Source: Clostridium cylindrosporum DSM 605
GTDB taxonomy: Bacteria; Bacillota; Clostridia; Clostridiales; Caloramatoraceae
Direction: 5' to 3'
Length of the DNA: 64,000 nucleotides
NCBI RefSeq assembly: GCF_001047375.1
Contig: NZ_LFVU01000026.1
Location: 124,001 to 188,000 of the forward strand
Of the stretch, positions 55,147 to 64,000 are shown piece by piece. Position 1 is the first letter of the stretch. Every line of letters starts with the position of its first letter. The notes below the pieces were generated by a model that made no database searches, was not told where the DNA came from, and saw only the letters and a list, made by a program, of their open reading frames with translations. The position numbers and the translations under genes were made by a program.

Positions 55147-56565
55147 TTAAATTAAATCATCTAAAACGTTAACTGTAGTTTGTTCATTTTCATTAATAGG
55201 AATAACTATACAGTTTTGACCATCAATTATTTGAGATTTTATTTGAGGTACTTTTTCAGATTTTACTTGAAGTATAACGTCATATTCAGGAGTAACTTCA
55301 TTATCTTCTGAAGTTGCATCTTGAGTTTCTTCTGAAGTAACCTCTGAAGCTTCCTCTAAGTTAGTTTCTGAGTCCTCTCCTATAACTTCTTCTAAGTTGG
55401 CCTCTGAATCTTCTTCTAAAGCTAGATTATCATCACTAACTTCTGTAGGCTCTGTAGGCAGGGAAGCTTCATTAGCTGCAGCAGCTTCTTGCTTAACCTC
55501 TTCAAGTCTAGTTTGAAGTATTTCTACCTGCTTTAAAAGATTCTCTTCCTTTTTTCTTTGCTCATTTGCTTTAAGCACCTTTGGGTCAATTAGACTTTCT
55601 GCTAAAGGAAGATCATCACCAAAACTCTCCACATAGTATTTTTCTATTTTAGCAGTAGCTTCTTCTGGAACACCACTTTCTATTAAAATATTTTGCATAG
55701 CATCCTTTGTTAAGGTGATAGGTTCAGAGTCTAGATCATCAGACATAGAACTATATTCATCTATCATATTGTTTAGGTTTTCTTGTATTTCCATAAAAAC
55801 TTTTTCAGACTCTTCATCATCAGCACTAACTGAATCTTTGATAATTGATTGGAATGTTTCCTTTTGTATAGTAGCTGTTTGTCTTGAATAACAGCCTAAT
55901 ACATTTTCCATTAATTCAGGATGTGTATCCTTTGCATTTTTAGTGTAATACATAACAGAATTAACATCTGAACTACGCTCAATAAAGGCAGGAAACACAA
56001 AGCCATTACTTGGGACATCAACTACCCAATCACGATCTCGTGCTGCTATTTTGTTTTCTTCTTCAAAGTATCTAAGACCAGCATTTGAAAGTGAAACAGG
56101 ACATATTGCACATAGCACATATTCATATACTTCTTCCGATTCATCTATCTTTGCATTATCACTTGTTTTAGTAATAACATCATAGGCATCATGAAAAACA
56201 AGTATTAAAAAGTTATCAGAGCAAACATAGTTATCTATAATTAGTTGGTAAAAACTATCAAGGACAGAGTCATCCTTTAATTGACTGTTTCTAAGATGTA
56301 AAAGTGAAGATTGACTTTCATTTGTAAGGTCTTCATTCATAGGAAAGTTAAGCTCTAAAATATTATTGCCGATAGTCCCAGAGAGCACTTTTTTAGCGAT
56401 TTCTAGGTACTTATAATATTCATCCTCTTCTAAGTTTAGAAAGGTTTCTCTAAATTTAAGAAGAATATTTTTTTCTCCATTAACATAGCAGCCACACATT
56501 TTGGTGAAGGTGCAATGATCCTTTTTTAAACGTCTCTTAAGTTCAAGTATATCTTTTTTTCTCAT
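55147..56565 (-). CDS. DUF4317 family protein
   Basis: 472 residues from the ATG behind GAGGGG; a TTG upstream is inside the SD. MRKKDILELKRRLKKDHCTFTKMCGCYVNG at the start is diagnostic of DUF4317, a clostridial family of unknown function. An acidic, low-complexity segment (about 355-430, Glu/Ser/Ala-rich repeats of the type SEANLEEV) separates the conserved part from a short C-terminal strand region. Cytosolic. Confidence 0.88.
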   Translation of the reverse strand: MRKKDILELKRRLKKDHCTFTKMCGCYVNGEKNILLKFRETFLNLEEDEYYKYLEIAKKVLSGTIGNNILELNFPMNEDLTNESQSSLLHLRNSQLKDDSVLDSFYQLIIDNYVCSDNFLILVFHDAYDVITKTSDNAKIDESEEVYEYVLCAICPVSLSNAGLRYFEEENKIAARDRDWVVDVPSNGFVFPAFIERSSDVNSVMYYTKNAKDTHPELMENVLGCYSRQTATIQKETFQSIIKDSVSADDEESEKVFMEIQENLNNMIDEYSSMSDDLDSEPITLTKDAMQNILIESGVPEEATAKIEKYYVESFGDDLPLAESLIDPKVLKANEQRKKEENLLKQVEILQTRLEEVKQEAAAANEASLPTEPTEVSDDNLALEEDSEANLEEVIGEDSETNLEEASEVTSEETQDATSEDNEVTPEYDVILQVKSEKVPQIKSQIIDGQNCIVIPINENEQTTVNVLDDLI

Positions 56566-56858
56566 ATATAAACCCCTCAATCTAGCATTTTCTATTCTAG
56601 GTATTAATCGATATGTATCATTATTAAGTATAGTATTTTTTTACATTTAATTAAAGATTTTATTAGATGAACTTAAACAAGATGATATGAAAACAATGAG
56701 CATTAAACTTTTAAAACAATATAGTTAAGGATCTAGTAAGCCTTATGGTAAGACCAACCACAACTAAAATGTTATAGTGGATTTTTATATTTATAAGGCA
56801 ATTAACAAATTAATATTAGGTTTAATATAATGTAATATTAATTTAAGGAGAAGTTATA

Positions 56859-57521
56859 ATGTATGATGGTATAAAAAAAGATTATAAGCCAATAGGGCCA
56901 AAGAATTTATATGCTTACTTTATTGAAAAGAACCCAGTTACTTCATTTAATCCTATAAGTGTATACCCTAAAATAAGTGATAGTGCATTTGTAGGACCAT
57001 TTTCAAGTGTAATAGGTGATGTAACAATAAAAGATAATGTATTTTTAGGTGCTAGTGTAGTGATAAGAGCAGATGAGGGAAGCCCATTTTATATAGGTCA
57101 TAACTCTAATATACAAGATAGAGTAGTATTACATGGACTAAAAGAAGCTAAATACTTGGTAAATGGTAAAGGATATTCAATATTTATTGGAGATAAAGTA
57201 AACATAGCCCATGGAGCATTAATTCATGGCCCAGCTGTTGTAGGAAGTAATACATTTGTTGGGTTTAATGCAATTGTATTTAACTCTATTGTAGAGGAGA
57301 ATTGCTATATTGATACTGGAGCAATAGTAACAGGGGGAATAAGGATAGCTGCAAATAAATATGTTCCAATTGGTGCTATTATAAATACCCAGGATAAGGC
57401 AGATAATCTTTTAGAAGTACCAAAGGAACAATCAGATTTTTCAGAAAAGGTTAATGATATTAATGTAGAGTTTTCACAATCCTACAGCTTAAAATTTGGG
57501 GATATGAAATATGGGTTTTAG
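56859..57521 (+). CDS. Gamma-class carbonic anhydrase-like protein
   Basis: 220 residues. Left-handed beta-helix hexapeptides from about 40 to 165. VIRADEGSPFYIG, NIQDRVVLHGL and VNIAHGALIHGP contain the Arg, Gln/Asp and three zinc-binding His residues of the Cam/gamma-CA family. It probably hydrates CO2. No signal peptide. SD TAAGGAG. Confidence 0.85.
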   Translation: MYDGIKKDYKPIGPKNLYAYFIEKNPVTSFNPISVYPKISDSAFVGPFSSVIGDVTIKDNVFLGASVVIRADEGSPFYIGHNSNIQDRVVLHGLKEAKYLVNGKGYSIFIGDKVNIAHGALIHGPAVVGSNTFVGFNAIVFNSIVEENCYIDTGAIVTGGIRIAANKYVPIGAIINTQDKADNLLEVPKEQSDFSEKVNDINVEFSQSYSLKFGDMKYGF

Positions 57522-57579
57522 TTAAGATTTTTAATATAAATGTCTAGGTACAATTAAGTCCTTTGATAATATATAATTA

Positions 57580-57611
57580 GAAGCCCTGTAATTTTTTAAT
57601 CCCAGGGCTTC
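57580..57611 (-). terminator. Stem-loop associated with the gltS remnant
   Basis: GAAGCCCTG pairs with CAGGGCTTC. It corresponds in position and sequence to the terminator of the intact gltS at 61281 and was probably copied with it. Confidence 0.65.
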
Positions 57612-57690
57612 ATGCTTTATAAAGTGTATGAATAATAAGCATACTATGGGCACTATGAAGAATACAGCTTTGGAATATACATATCTTTCA
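57611..57690 (-). pseudogene. Remnant of a second gltS gene (C-terminal end)
   Basis: On the minus strand this reads ERYVYSKAVFFIVPIVCLLF then IHFIK, matching EKYVYSKTAFFVVPIVGSLF then IDFIN near the end of the intact GltS at 61337. The nucleotide match extends into the stem-loop beyond the gene. Only about 80 bp are recognisable and there is no start, so this is a decayed duplicate. The rest of the 311-nt gap up to 57832 shows nothing else. Confidence 0.75.
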
Positions 57691-57832
57691 TACAAAAACG
57701 ACCATATTTCTATATTATTCCATTGGATAGTGATTGTGTTAAAATAGAAATAATAACATTAATAACAGAATTTATTAGTACATATAAAATGAAGAAGTAA
57801 TATAATGAAAATTAAATATAGGGGGATATATT

Positions 57833-59239
57833 ATGGCAGTATATAAGTGTAGTGTATGTGGATATATTCACGACGAATATAAACAAGAAAAGCTATTTTC
57901 ACAAATAACAGAATGTCCTATTTGTAAGCAGCCAAGAAGTGTATTTGAAGAAATAGAAGACAATGCTGTGCAAGGGATAGATAAGGTTACAGATGTAGTA
58001 TCTGAAAATGAAATAGATCTGTCATATCCAAAGGACTATGAACGCGTGGATAAAGAGTGTAGATATATGTCAGAGATACATAAGATGGCAGTGACTGGAG
58101 AGCCTATTATAGAGGCAATGGGAACACAGATGACAATGCCTAGCTGGGATGATATTTTGATTTTAGGAGCTCAGTTAAATCCGCCACCACTAGAGGAACA
58201 TGCTCCTGTTAGCACTACAACAATAATAGGGAAAAATGCAAAGAAACCAATGATATTAGAAAATCCAGTTTATATTTCTCATATGTCATTTGGAGCATTA
58301 TCAAAGGAAACTAAAATAGCTCTTGCAAAGGGAAGTGCAATGGCTAAAACTGCAATGTGTAGTGGTGAAGGTGGGATTCTACCAGAGGAGATGAAGGAAT
58401 CATATAAGTATATATTTGAATATGTACCGAATCTTTATAGTGTAACAAAGGAAAACCTACAAAATGCAGATGCAATAGAAATTAAAATAGGTCAGGGAAC
58501 AAAGCCAGGTATGGGTGGTCACCTGCCAGGTAATAAGGTAACTAAGGAAATATCAGAGATTAGAAATAAACCAATAGGTGAAGACATTATAAGCCCTTCT
58601 AAATTCCCAAGTATTAATACAAAAGAAGATTTAAAGGAGCTTGTTTCAAGGCTTCGTGAAGAGTCTGATGGAAGACCAATTGGTATTAAAATTGCAGCTG
58701 GACGTATTGAGAAGGATATGGAATACTGTGTATTTGCAGAGCCAGATTTTATTACTATAGATGGAAGAGGCGGTGCAACAGGTGCTAGCCCTAAGATAAT
58801 TCGTGATTCTACTAGTGTTCCTACAATATATGCTTTATATAGAGCAAGAAAGTATTTAGATTCTGTAGGTTCAGATATTTCTCTTGTAATAACAGGGGGA
58901 CTCAGGGTATCCTCTGACTTTGCAAAAGCTATAGCAATGGGAGCAGACGCAGTTGCAGTAGCATCTGCTGTACTAATCGCAGCGGCTTGCCAGCAGTATA
59001 GAATTTGTGGAACAGGTATGTGTCCTGTTGGAATAGCAACTCAAGATCCTGAACTTAGAAAAAGACTAAAAGTAGATGTTGCAGCTAAAAGGGTTGGGAA
59101 TTTCTTAAATTGTTCATTAGGTGAACTTGCTACATTTGCTAGAATAACTGGACATGATAACATACACCATATGAATGTTGATGACCTATGTACAATTAAC
59201 AGGGAAATTTCAGAGTTTACAAATATAAATCATGCATAG
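57833..59239 (+). CDS. Rubredoxin-like domain fused to an FMN glutamate-synthase-type domain
   Basis: 468 residues. The N-terminus (about 1-45) has CxxC pairs at 6/9 and 28/31, a rubredoxin-like metal knuckle. The rest is the GltB FMN-binding domain: YISHMSFGALSKETK, MCSGEGGI, KIGQGTKPGMGGHLPG, GIKIAAG, ITIDGRGGATGASP and the cluster region CQQYRICGTGMCPVGIATQDP with Cys for an FeS cluster. These stand-alone proteins lack the glutaminase domain, and their electron donor and reaction are unsettled. SD GGGGGA. Confidence 0.88.
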   Translation: MAVYKCSVCGYIHDEYKQEKLFSQITECPICKQPRSVFEEIEDNAVQGIDKVTDVVSENEIDLSYPKDYERVDKECRYMSEIHKMAVTGEPIIEAMGTQMTMPSWDDILILGAQLNPPPLEEHAPVSTTTIIGKNAKKPMILENPVYISHMSFGALSKETKIALAKGSAMAKTAMCSGEGGILPEEMKESYKYIFEYVPNLYSVTKENLQNADAIEIKIGQGTKPGMGGHLPGNKVTKEISEIRNKPIGEDIISPSKFPSINTKEDLKELVSRLREESDGRPIGIKIAAGRIEKDMEYCVFAEPDFITIDGRGGATGASPKIIRDSTSVPTIYALYRARKYLDSVGSDISLVITGGLRVSSDFAKAIAMGADAVAVASAVLIAAACQQYRICGTGMCPVGIATQDPELRKRLKVDVAAKRVGNFLNCSLGELATFARITGHDNIHHMNVDDLCTINREISEFTNINHA

Positions 59240-59246
59240 GGAAATA

Positions 59247-59287
59247 AAATATGAAGTTAGATTAAATTCTCTAACTTCATATTTTTA
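59247..59287. terminator. Bidirectional terminator between GltB-like and dxs genes
   Basis: Perfect 15-bp stem AAATATGAAGTTAGA with TCTAACTTCATATTT. Confidence 0.9.
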
Positions 59288-59313
59288 TATACAGTATTAG
59301 TAGTAGTGTTAAT

Positions 59314-61086
59314 CTAAAGTTTTATATCCTCTAAGACTTTCTTTATATCAGCTATTATTAAATCCTTTGTTAGGTGATAACGCTTATATAATTCTTCAAG
59401 TGATACGCTATCTGTAAATTCCTTAGTAGCACCAAAGTTTAGCACTCTAATATCTTTATCAGAATAGAATCTTGATATCATTTCACCGAATCCACCATCA
59501 AGTACTCCATCCTCTAATGTTATTACTACCTTATGGTTGTCTAGAAGACTTGTTAGTAGTTCTTCATCTACTCCAGTTATAAATCTTGGGTTTATTAGTG
59601 TAGCATTTATTCCGATTTCTTTTAATCTTTCATGTACCTTTGCTCCTAGATGATAGAATGAGCCAAGTCCAAGAATAGCTACCTCATTTCCATCTTCAAC
59701 CTTTACATATTTATTTAGTTCACTAAAATCAGCTTTAACCATATCTCCAGTTGAAACTACATTCATACGTGGAACACGAATAGCCACTGGATGCTTATCC
59801 TGTTCAATACCCCATTCCATCATTGCAATATATTCTTCCTTAGTAGTTGGAGCGAGGTATATGATATTTGGTATGTTTGATATTAGTGGGATATCAAATA
59901 CTCCTAGATGAGTTACATCTGAAGCAGTGATTCCACCTCCATGAACCATAATCAATGCTGGGTTATTGTTTATAGCAAGGTCTTGAGATAGTTGGTCATA
60001 GGTTCTTTGTATAAATGAGCTTAGGAATGATACTACAGGTTTTCCCCCTCTTTTTGCTATACCTGATGCAAGCGCTATTGCATGTTCTTCAGCTATACCA
60101 ACATCTACATATTGGTCTTTAAGTTCATATCTAATTGGATTTACTCCAACTATACCTGGAGTTGCTGCATTTATTGCTACGATGCTTTTATCTTTTCTAG
60201 CTTTCTCAAGTAGAAACTTACCTGTTATATCTGTGTAGGATTCACTTGATTCAAACTTTACTAAAGGTTCTTTGGTTTCTAGATCAAAAGGCATTACCCA
60301 ATGGAAAGATTCCTTATTTACCTCTGCATCTTCATATCCTTTACCCTTTATAGTTTGCATGTGAATTACTACTGGATGATCTATATTCTTAACCTTTTCA
60401 AAGATCTCTATTAATAACTCAAGGTTATTTCCATCCTTAATGAAATAGTAATCAAGTCCTAATGTTTTGAAGAAGTTATTTTCTGCTTTTCCTTCAGTTT
60501 CGCGAAGTAAAGCTAGGTTTTGATATAGTCCTCCGTGATTTTCTGCTATAGACATATCATTGTCGTTTACTAATATTATTATGTTGCTTCCAAGTACCGC
60601 TGCGTTGTTTAGTCCCTCGTATGCTTCTCCACCGCTTAGAGAACCATCTCCGATTATGGCTACTATATTTTCATTGCCACCTTTAACATCACGACCTTTA
60701 GCAAGTCCACAGGCTAAACTTATTGAAGTTGATGTATGACCTATTGTAAAGAAATCATGTTCACTTTCCTTAGGTGAGGTATATCCTGCAACAGTTCCAA
60801 ACTTTTCAGGATTTATAAATGCTTCCTTTCGTCCAGTTAATATCTTATGTGGGTAGGTTTGATGTGAAACATCATAAACAAACTTATCTACTGGAGAATT
60901 AAATACATAATGAAGTGCTATAGTAGCCTCTACCATGCCTAGGTTTGGCCCAAAGTGTCCTCCAGTTGAACTTACCTTTTTGATTAATACATTTCTTATT
61001 TCACTTGATAATAAGTTTAATTCATCCTTTGATAAAGACTTTAAGTCACTTGGTTCATTAATATTGTTTAATATGCTTAGTTCCAT
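59314..61086 (-). CDS. dxs: 1-deoxy-D-xylulose-5-phosphate synthase (short form)
   Basis: 590 residues, about 30 shorter than the usual enzyme, as in a known Firmicute short-form group. GHFGPNLGMVEATIALH, GDGSLSGGEAYEGLNNAA (ThDP-binding GDG), YVDVGIAEEHA with the catalytic Glu, and a transketolase C-domain (AILGLGSFYHLGAKV). It condenses pyruvate and glyceraldehyde-3-phosphate to DXP for the MEP isoprenoid and thiamine/pyridoxal pathways. Which of these it serves cannot be told here. SD AGGAGG. Confidence 0.9.
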   Translation of the reverse strand: MELSILNNINEPSDLKSLSKDELNLLSSEIRNVLIKKVSSTGGHFGPNLGMVEATIALHYVFNSPVDKFVYDVSHQTYPHKILTGRKEAFINPEKFGTVAGYTSPKESEHDFFTIGHTSTSISLACGLAKGRDVKGGNENIVAIIGDGSLSGGEAYEGLNNAAVLGSNIIILVNDNDMSIAENHGGLYQNLALLRETEGKAENNFFKTLGLDYYFIKDGNNLELLIEIFEKVKNIDHPVVIHMQTIKGKGYEDAEVNKESFHWVMPFDLETKEPLVKFESSESYTDITGKFLLEKARKDKSIVAINAATPGIVGVNPIRYELKDQYVDVGIAEEHAIALASGIAKRGGKPVVSFLSSFIQRTYDQLSQDLAINNNPALIMVHGGGITASDVTHLGVFDIPLISNIPNIIYLAPTTKEEYIAMMEWGIEQDKHPVAIRVPRMNVVSTGDMVKADFSELNKYVKVEDGNEVAILGLGSFYHLGAKVHERLKEIGINATLINPRFITGVDEELLTSLLDNHKVVITLEDGVLDGGFGEMISRFYSDKDIRVLNFGATKEFTDSVSLEELYKRYHLTKDLIIADIKKVLEDIKL

Positions 61087-61120
61087 ATAAGTCCTCCTTA
61101 TATAAATATGTAATTAAGTA

Positions 61121-61213
61121 TGTTATCCCATAGCTTAGTACTGCTAAGATGTTGGATAACGACCTCTAAGTGTGAGTTAAAAACCCCACTGATTGAAGAA
61201 TTCTGTTTATGTT
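61121..61213 (+). ncRNA. Candidate structured RNA element, copy 3
   Basis: Perfect GTTATCC/GGATAAC stem enclosing a CTTAG/CTAAG hairpin, then GGATAACGACCTCTAAG, an AGTG/CACT hairpin with GAGTTAAA in its loop, and AAGAATTCTGTTTATGT. It lies between dxs and gltS, both on the other strand, so it is not a leader of either. It may be an independent RNA, or a mobile copy. Confidence 0.65.
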
Positions 61214-61280
61214 ATATCAAAGAGTATAACCCCTAGAGTTAACTCTAAGTCAATATATTTTTATTTATAATATATTGTGA

Positions 61281-61313
61281 AAAACCCTGTAACTTTTTAA
61301 GTTACAGGGTTTT
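61281..61313 (-). terminator. Terminator of gltS
   Basis: Perfect 15-bp stem AAAACCCTGTAACTT with AAGTTACAGGGTTTT. Confidence 0.88.
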
Positions 61314-61336
61314 ATGATTTGTATATGCTTTTTTAA

Positions 61337-62560
61337 TTAAGAAAGAAATCCGATAAATCCGTAGATAATTCCAATGTTTATAAAGTCTATGAACAATGAT
61401 CCTACTATTGGTACTACGAAAAATGCAGTCTTTGAATATACGTATTTTTCAGTAACTGAATTCATATTTGCCATTGCATTTGATGCAGAACCCATTCCAA
61501 ATCCAGTTAAACCTGCTACCATTACAGCGGAGTCATAGTTTCTTCCCATAATTCTATAGGATACAAACATACCATAAAGGTACATCATTATACATTGAGC
61601 TAAAAGCAGAACTAGCATTGGAAGCGCTAGATCTATTAACTGCCAAAGCTTTAGTGTTATAAGTGCCATACCTAGGAATAGGTTTAGTGATACTTCTCCA
61701 ATTACTTCAATTTCTTGCATATGAGTTTTGAAAAGATTTGAGCTGTCAGAGATATTTCTTATAACAGCTGCTACAAGCATTGCCCCTATATATGAAGGGA
61801 AAGCTACTCCAGTAACCCATTGTCCAACAAATTGATTTAAAGCAGTAGTTAAATAAGTTCCAAGAGCCATAGCTATTATTATTTGAAAGAAAGCCATGCT
61901 AAATTTATTAGTATCTAGTGTAGTTTTCTTATTTTCTACAAGGGATAAATCAATATTATTATCTTCAGAAGTCTCAGTCTTTTTCTTATTTACTAGATCA
62001 TCCTTGATAATTAGGCGGTTTGCCATAGGACTACCAAGTAGAGAACCTGCTACAAGTCCAAATGTTGCTGCTGTTAAAGCTACTGTTAGAGCCTCAGGAT
62101 ATCCAAGGGCCTCAATGCTAGGTGCTACAGCTGCTGATGTACCATGTCCACCAGTTAAAGCTGGAGATGCAGTAAGTAGTGCTAGAAGTGGATTAATTCC
62201 TACGACTTTAGCAAGTCCAACAGCTACTACATTTTGAAGAACTGCAAAAACCGCTGCTATAAGTAGAAATATAAGTACTTTCTTGCCACCGATTTTAAGC
62301 ATCTTTAAGCTTGCATTAAATCCAATAGTACAGAAGAACATAATTTGGAAAAATGTTTGTAATGTTGTATTGAATTCAAATGAAGCAACATTACTTTGTC
62401 TTAGAATCATATGGATAATTGAAAATATAAGTCCTCCAATTACCGGTGAAGGTATTGCGTATTTAGAGAATAAACTAACTTTACTTTTAACTGCCTTACC
62501 AAGTAAAAGGAAAATTACAGCCAATCCCATAGATTGAATCATATCTAATTGAATTGTCAT
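61337..62560 (-). CDS. gltS: Sodium/glutamate symporter
   Basis: 407 residues, about 10-11 TM helices. PALTGGHGTSAAVAPSIEALG and AGLTGFGMGSASNAMANMNSV are the paired signature regions (re-entrant loops) of the ESS family. It imports glutamate with sodium. SD GGAGG. A decayed duplicate of its 3' end lies at 57611. Confidence 0.95.
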   Translation of the reverse strand: MTIQLDMIQSMGLAVIFLLLGKAVKSKVSLFSKYAIPSPVIGGLIFSIIHMILRQSNVASFEFNTTLQTFFQIMFFCTIGFNASLKMLKIGGKKVLIFLLIAAVFAVLQNVVAVGLAKVVGINPLLALLTASPALTGGHGTSAAVAPSIEALGYPEALTVALTAATFGLVAGSLLGSPMANRLIIKDDLVNKKKTETSEDNNIDLSLVENKKTTLDTNKFSMAFFQIIIAMALGTYLTTALNQFVGQWVTGVAFPSYIGAMLVAAVIRNISDSSNLFKTHMQEIEVIGEVSLNLFLGMALITLKLWQLIDLALPMLVLLLAQCIMMYLYGMFVSYRIMGRNYDSAVMVAGLTGFGMGSASNAMANMNSVTEKYVYSKTAFFVVPIVGSLFIDFINIGIIYGFIGFLS

Positions 62561-62872
62561 TTTAAAGCCTCCTAAAAGCTACGAAAATTTTTTTGAATCA
62601 TTTTAATAACCTAAGATTTTAGTTCTATATAAAAGCCTATTATAGGTGTAGTGTATAGAACTATATCGCTATGTTATTATATGAATAATAGGGTATTATT
62701 GTCTTGGTCTGACTATATTAGACAAATAATTTATAAGTTCGACATTCTGTATAATAATTCATTTTTAATGTAAAGTCAATTAAAGGTTTAAATTTATGAT
62801 ATTAATCTAAAAAGGCTACATGTATTTAATATACATGTAGCCTTTGAATAGTATTCCTTAAGTTAATGCTTT
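62561..62872. other. Intergenic region upstream of gltS
   Basis: 312 nt with the gltS promoter region and the terminator at 62811. No ORF or riboswitch recognised. Confidence 0.5.
62811..62845 (-). terminator. Terminator of the 141-residue protein gene
   Basis: Perfect 15-bp stem AAAGGCTACATGTAT with ATACATGTAGCCTTT; T5 follows on the minus strand. Confidence 0.9.
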
Positions 62873-63298
62873 TTATATCTCCATGTTTGATATAATGTCG
62901 TCTATAGATACGTTTTCTAGTCCCTTAGGTATTTTAAAGTTAGGATTATCAAGTTCTCCTCCAAGACTCTTAAGAACCTGAATTGCTTTTTCAGCATCAG
63001 CTTCACTTGTCTCAACAATTACACAGCAATTAACATCTGCTATTTCCTCGAATCCTCCCATTCCACTAGCCATAGGACTTGCGGCTAAAAGAGGGTTAGG
63101 ATCATCATTCCTCTCTGATCCTAATACAAGTCCAGAAAGGTTAGGTGCACTTTGTGTACCAGCCATGTTCGTAGTTACATTTCCAGTAACATAGTGATCA
63201 TTTATATCTACATAAGCATTGGAAAATCCAGTGCTTTTCAGTTCTCTTACAGCTTGGTTAGCATTTTTAAATCCTTCAAAAAAGCACTTTATTTTCAA
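62873..63298 (-). CDS. Conserved hypothetical protein, YflT/general-stress-like
   Basis: About 142 residues from the TTG after AGAGGTG; the alternative GTG is within the SD. The N-terminus (KIKCFFEGFKNANQAVRELKSTGFSNAYVDI) and the C-terminal CCVIVETSEADAEKAIQVLKSLGG form two ferredoxin-like beta-alpha-beta units joined by a Ser/Asn/Met-rich linker. This resembles heat-induced stress proteins of the YflT type. Function unknown. Confidence 0.7.
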   Translation of the reverse strand: MKIKCFFEGFKNANQAVRELKSTGFSNAYVDINDHYVTGNVTTNMAGTQSAPNLSGLVLGSERNDDPNPLLAASPMASGMGGFEEIADVNCCVIVETSEADAEKAIQVLKSLGGELDNPNFKIPKGLENVSIDDIISNMEI

Positions 63299-63484
63299 AG
63301 AAATCACCTCTCATATTCTAATGACATTATGTCATATTCATATAATATTTTCTCCATAGAGTTATTATAATATGCAGTATTTTTTCCAAGTTACTTAAAG
63401 TATAAATAATCTACTTTAGGTTATAAAATAATAACAAGGATTGTAGGGAAGTTATAGTTTTAAATATATAAAGGCGGTGAACAA

Positions 63485-64000
63485 ATGAAAAAGGTATCTA
63501 GTATTAATTTAAAGTTTATATTAATAATTATTTTACTTATAGGAGTTATAGTAGGTTCTTTCACAATAAATTTTAAAGGTAACAGTGAAACACAAGCAAC
63601 TTTTAAAGCGCAAAACATTAATGATATTATCCCAAAGCCTTTAAGTTATAAAAAAGGCGCAGGTAAGTTTATACTAAAAAAAGATGCTTTAATTTATGTA
63701 AAGGGAAATAGCGAAAAAGAAACAGAAGAAATTAGGAAAATTGCAGAATTTTTAAGAGGAAAATTAAAGCCTTCAACAGGTTTTGAGCTAAATATTATTA
63801 AAGGAGATAATCCTCCAGCAGGTAGTATTTATTTAACTACTGTAGGAGGAGAAGAAGGCATGGGCAATGAAGGGTATAGAGTTATAACCACTCCTGAAAA
63901 GGTTGAAATAATTGCATATAAGCCAGAGGGACTTTCAAGGGGAGTTCAAACATTAAGACAGCTACTACCACCTGATATTGAGAAAAGTGCTGTAGTTACT
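63485..64000 (+). CDS. Glycoside hydrolase family 20-type hexosaminidase, N-terminal part (3' end outside window)
   Basis: The frame runs off the window after 172 residues. A TM/signal helix at about 9-28 is followed by a GH20b-type domain: IIPKPLSYKKGAGKFIL, EIRKIAEFLRGKLKPSTGFEL, GSIYLTT and EGYRVITTPEKVEIIAYKPEGLSRGVQTLRQLLPP. The catalytic barrel is not visible. Exported beta-N-acetylhexosaminidase is likely. SD AGGCGGTG. Confidence 0.85.
   Translation, partial: MKKVSSINLKFILIIILLIGVIVGSFTINFKGNSETQATFKAQNINDIIPKPLSYKKGAGKFILKKDALIYVKGNSEKETEEIRKIAEFLRGKLKPSTGFELNIIKGDNPPAGSIYLTTVGGEEGMGNEGYRVITTPEKVEIIAYKPEGLSRGVQTLRQLLPPDIEKSAVVT

Overview
The window is AT-rich DNA from a low-GC, anaerobic, chemotactic Firmicute. 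It is most like a Clostridium (sensu lato): rubrerythrin, a rubredoxin-GltB fusion, the DUF4317 and DUF1622 families, a short-form Dxs and MCP/CheX/GGDEF-EAL signalling genes all fit. No rRNA, tRNA, transposase or CRISPR array was seen. Several starts were moved downstream of the longest open frame to sit behind a Shine-Dalgarno (SD) sequence.

Layout. 1-7.8 kb: the end of a hybrid histidine kinase, a SARP-type response regulator and a 1782-residue sortase-anchored adhesin with ten SpaA/Cna-B repeats. 7.8-22.7 kb: mostly housekeeping genes: a DnaC/DnaD replication pair, a G5-M23 peptidase, a subtilase, LysR, MurA, a Ser/Thr kinase with a His-rich partner, rubrerythrin, malic enzyme, WalJ and HtrA. 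22.7-32.9 kb: a YcxB-like tandem pair, CrcB, a FUSC exporter, an RNA methyltransferase, an ECF sigma/DUF4179 pair, three universal stress proteins around a PfpI protein, and rlmH.

32.9-37.8 kb is the main accessory region. The 3' end of rlmH (encoding E-P-Y-H-K-stop) recurs as att-like direct repeats at 35217 and 37717, each preceded at the same distance by AAAACCGCAC. A more degenerate copy lies at 37774. This is the architecture of staphylococcal SCC elements, which insert in the same codons of rlmH, but no recombinase gene is present here. The first unit carries a TIR plus TM-macro pair matching type II Thoeris and an unknown 151-residue protein. The second carries a DUF4062 protein and a single-TM partner, a candidate undescribed two-gene defence module. 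An ABC-F gene with a leader hairpin and other accessory genes (glycine-zipper/coiled-coil pair, HutD, divergent deformylase, thioredoxin-like) follow to 43.3 kb.

43.5-64 kb: a CheY-like/CheX-like pair, GGDEF-EAL, an M20 amidohydrolase, an MFS exporter, an autoregulated TetR-DHA2 exporter operon, an MCP, DUF4317, a gamma carbonic anhydrase, rubredoxin-GltB, Dxs, GltS and the start of a GH20-type hexosaminidase.

Two non-coding families also stand out. Three 190-193 bp double-stem palindromes (11338, 12835, 27702) share sequence between and inside the stems, while the long stems themselves differ completely from copy to copy. Three roughly 100-nt elements (24501 minus, 32261 plus, 61121 plus) share two 17-nt blocks around a covarying hairpin and look like a structured RNA. 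A decayed fragment of a second gltS lies at 57611-57690.
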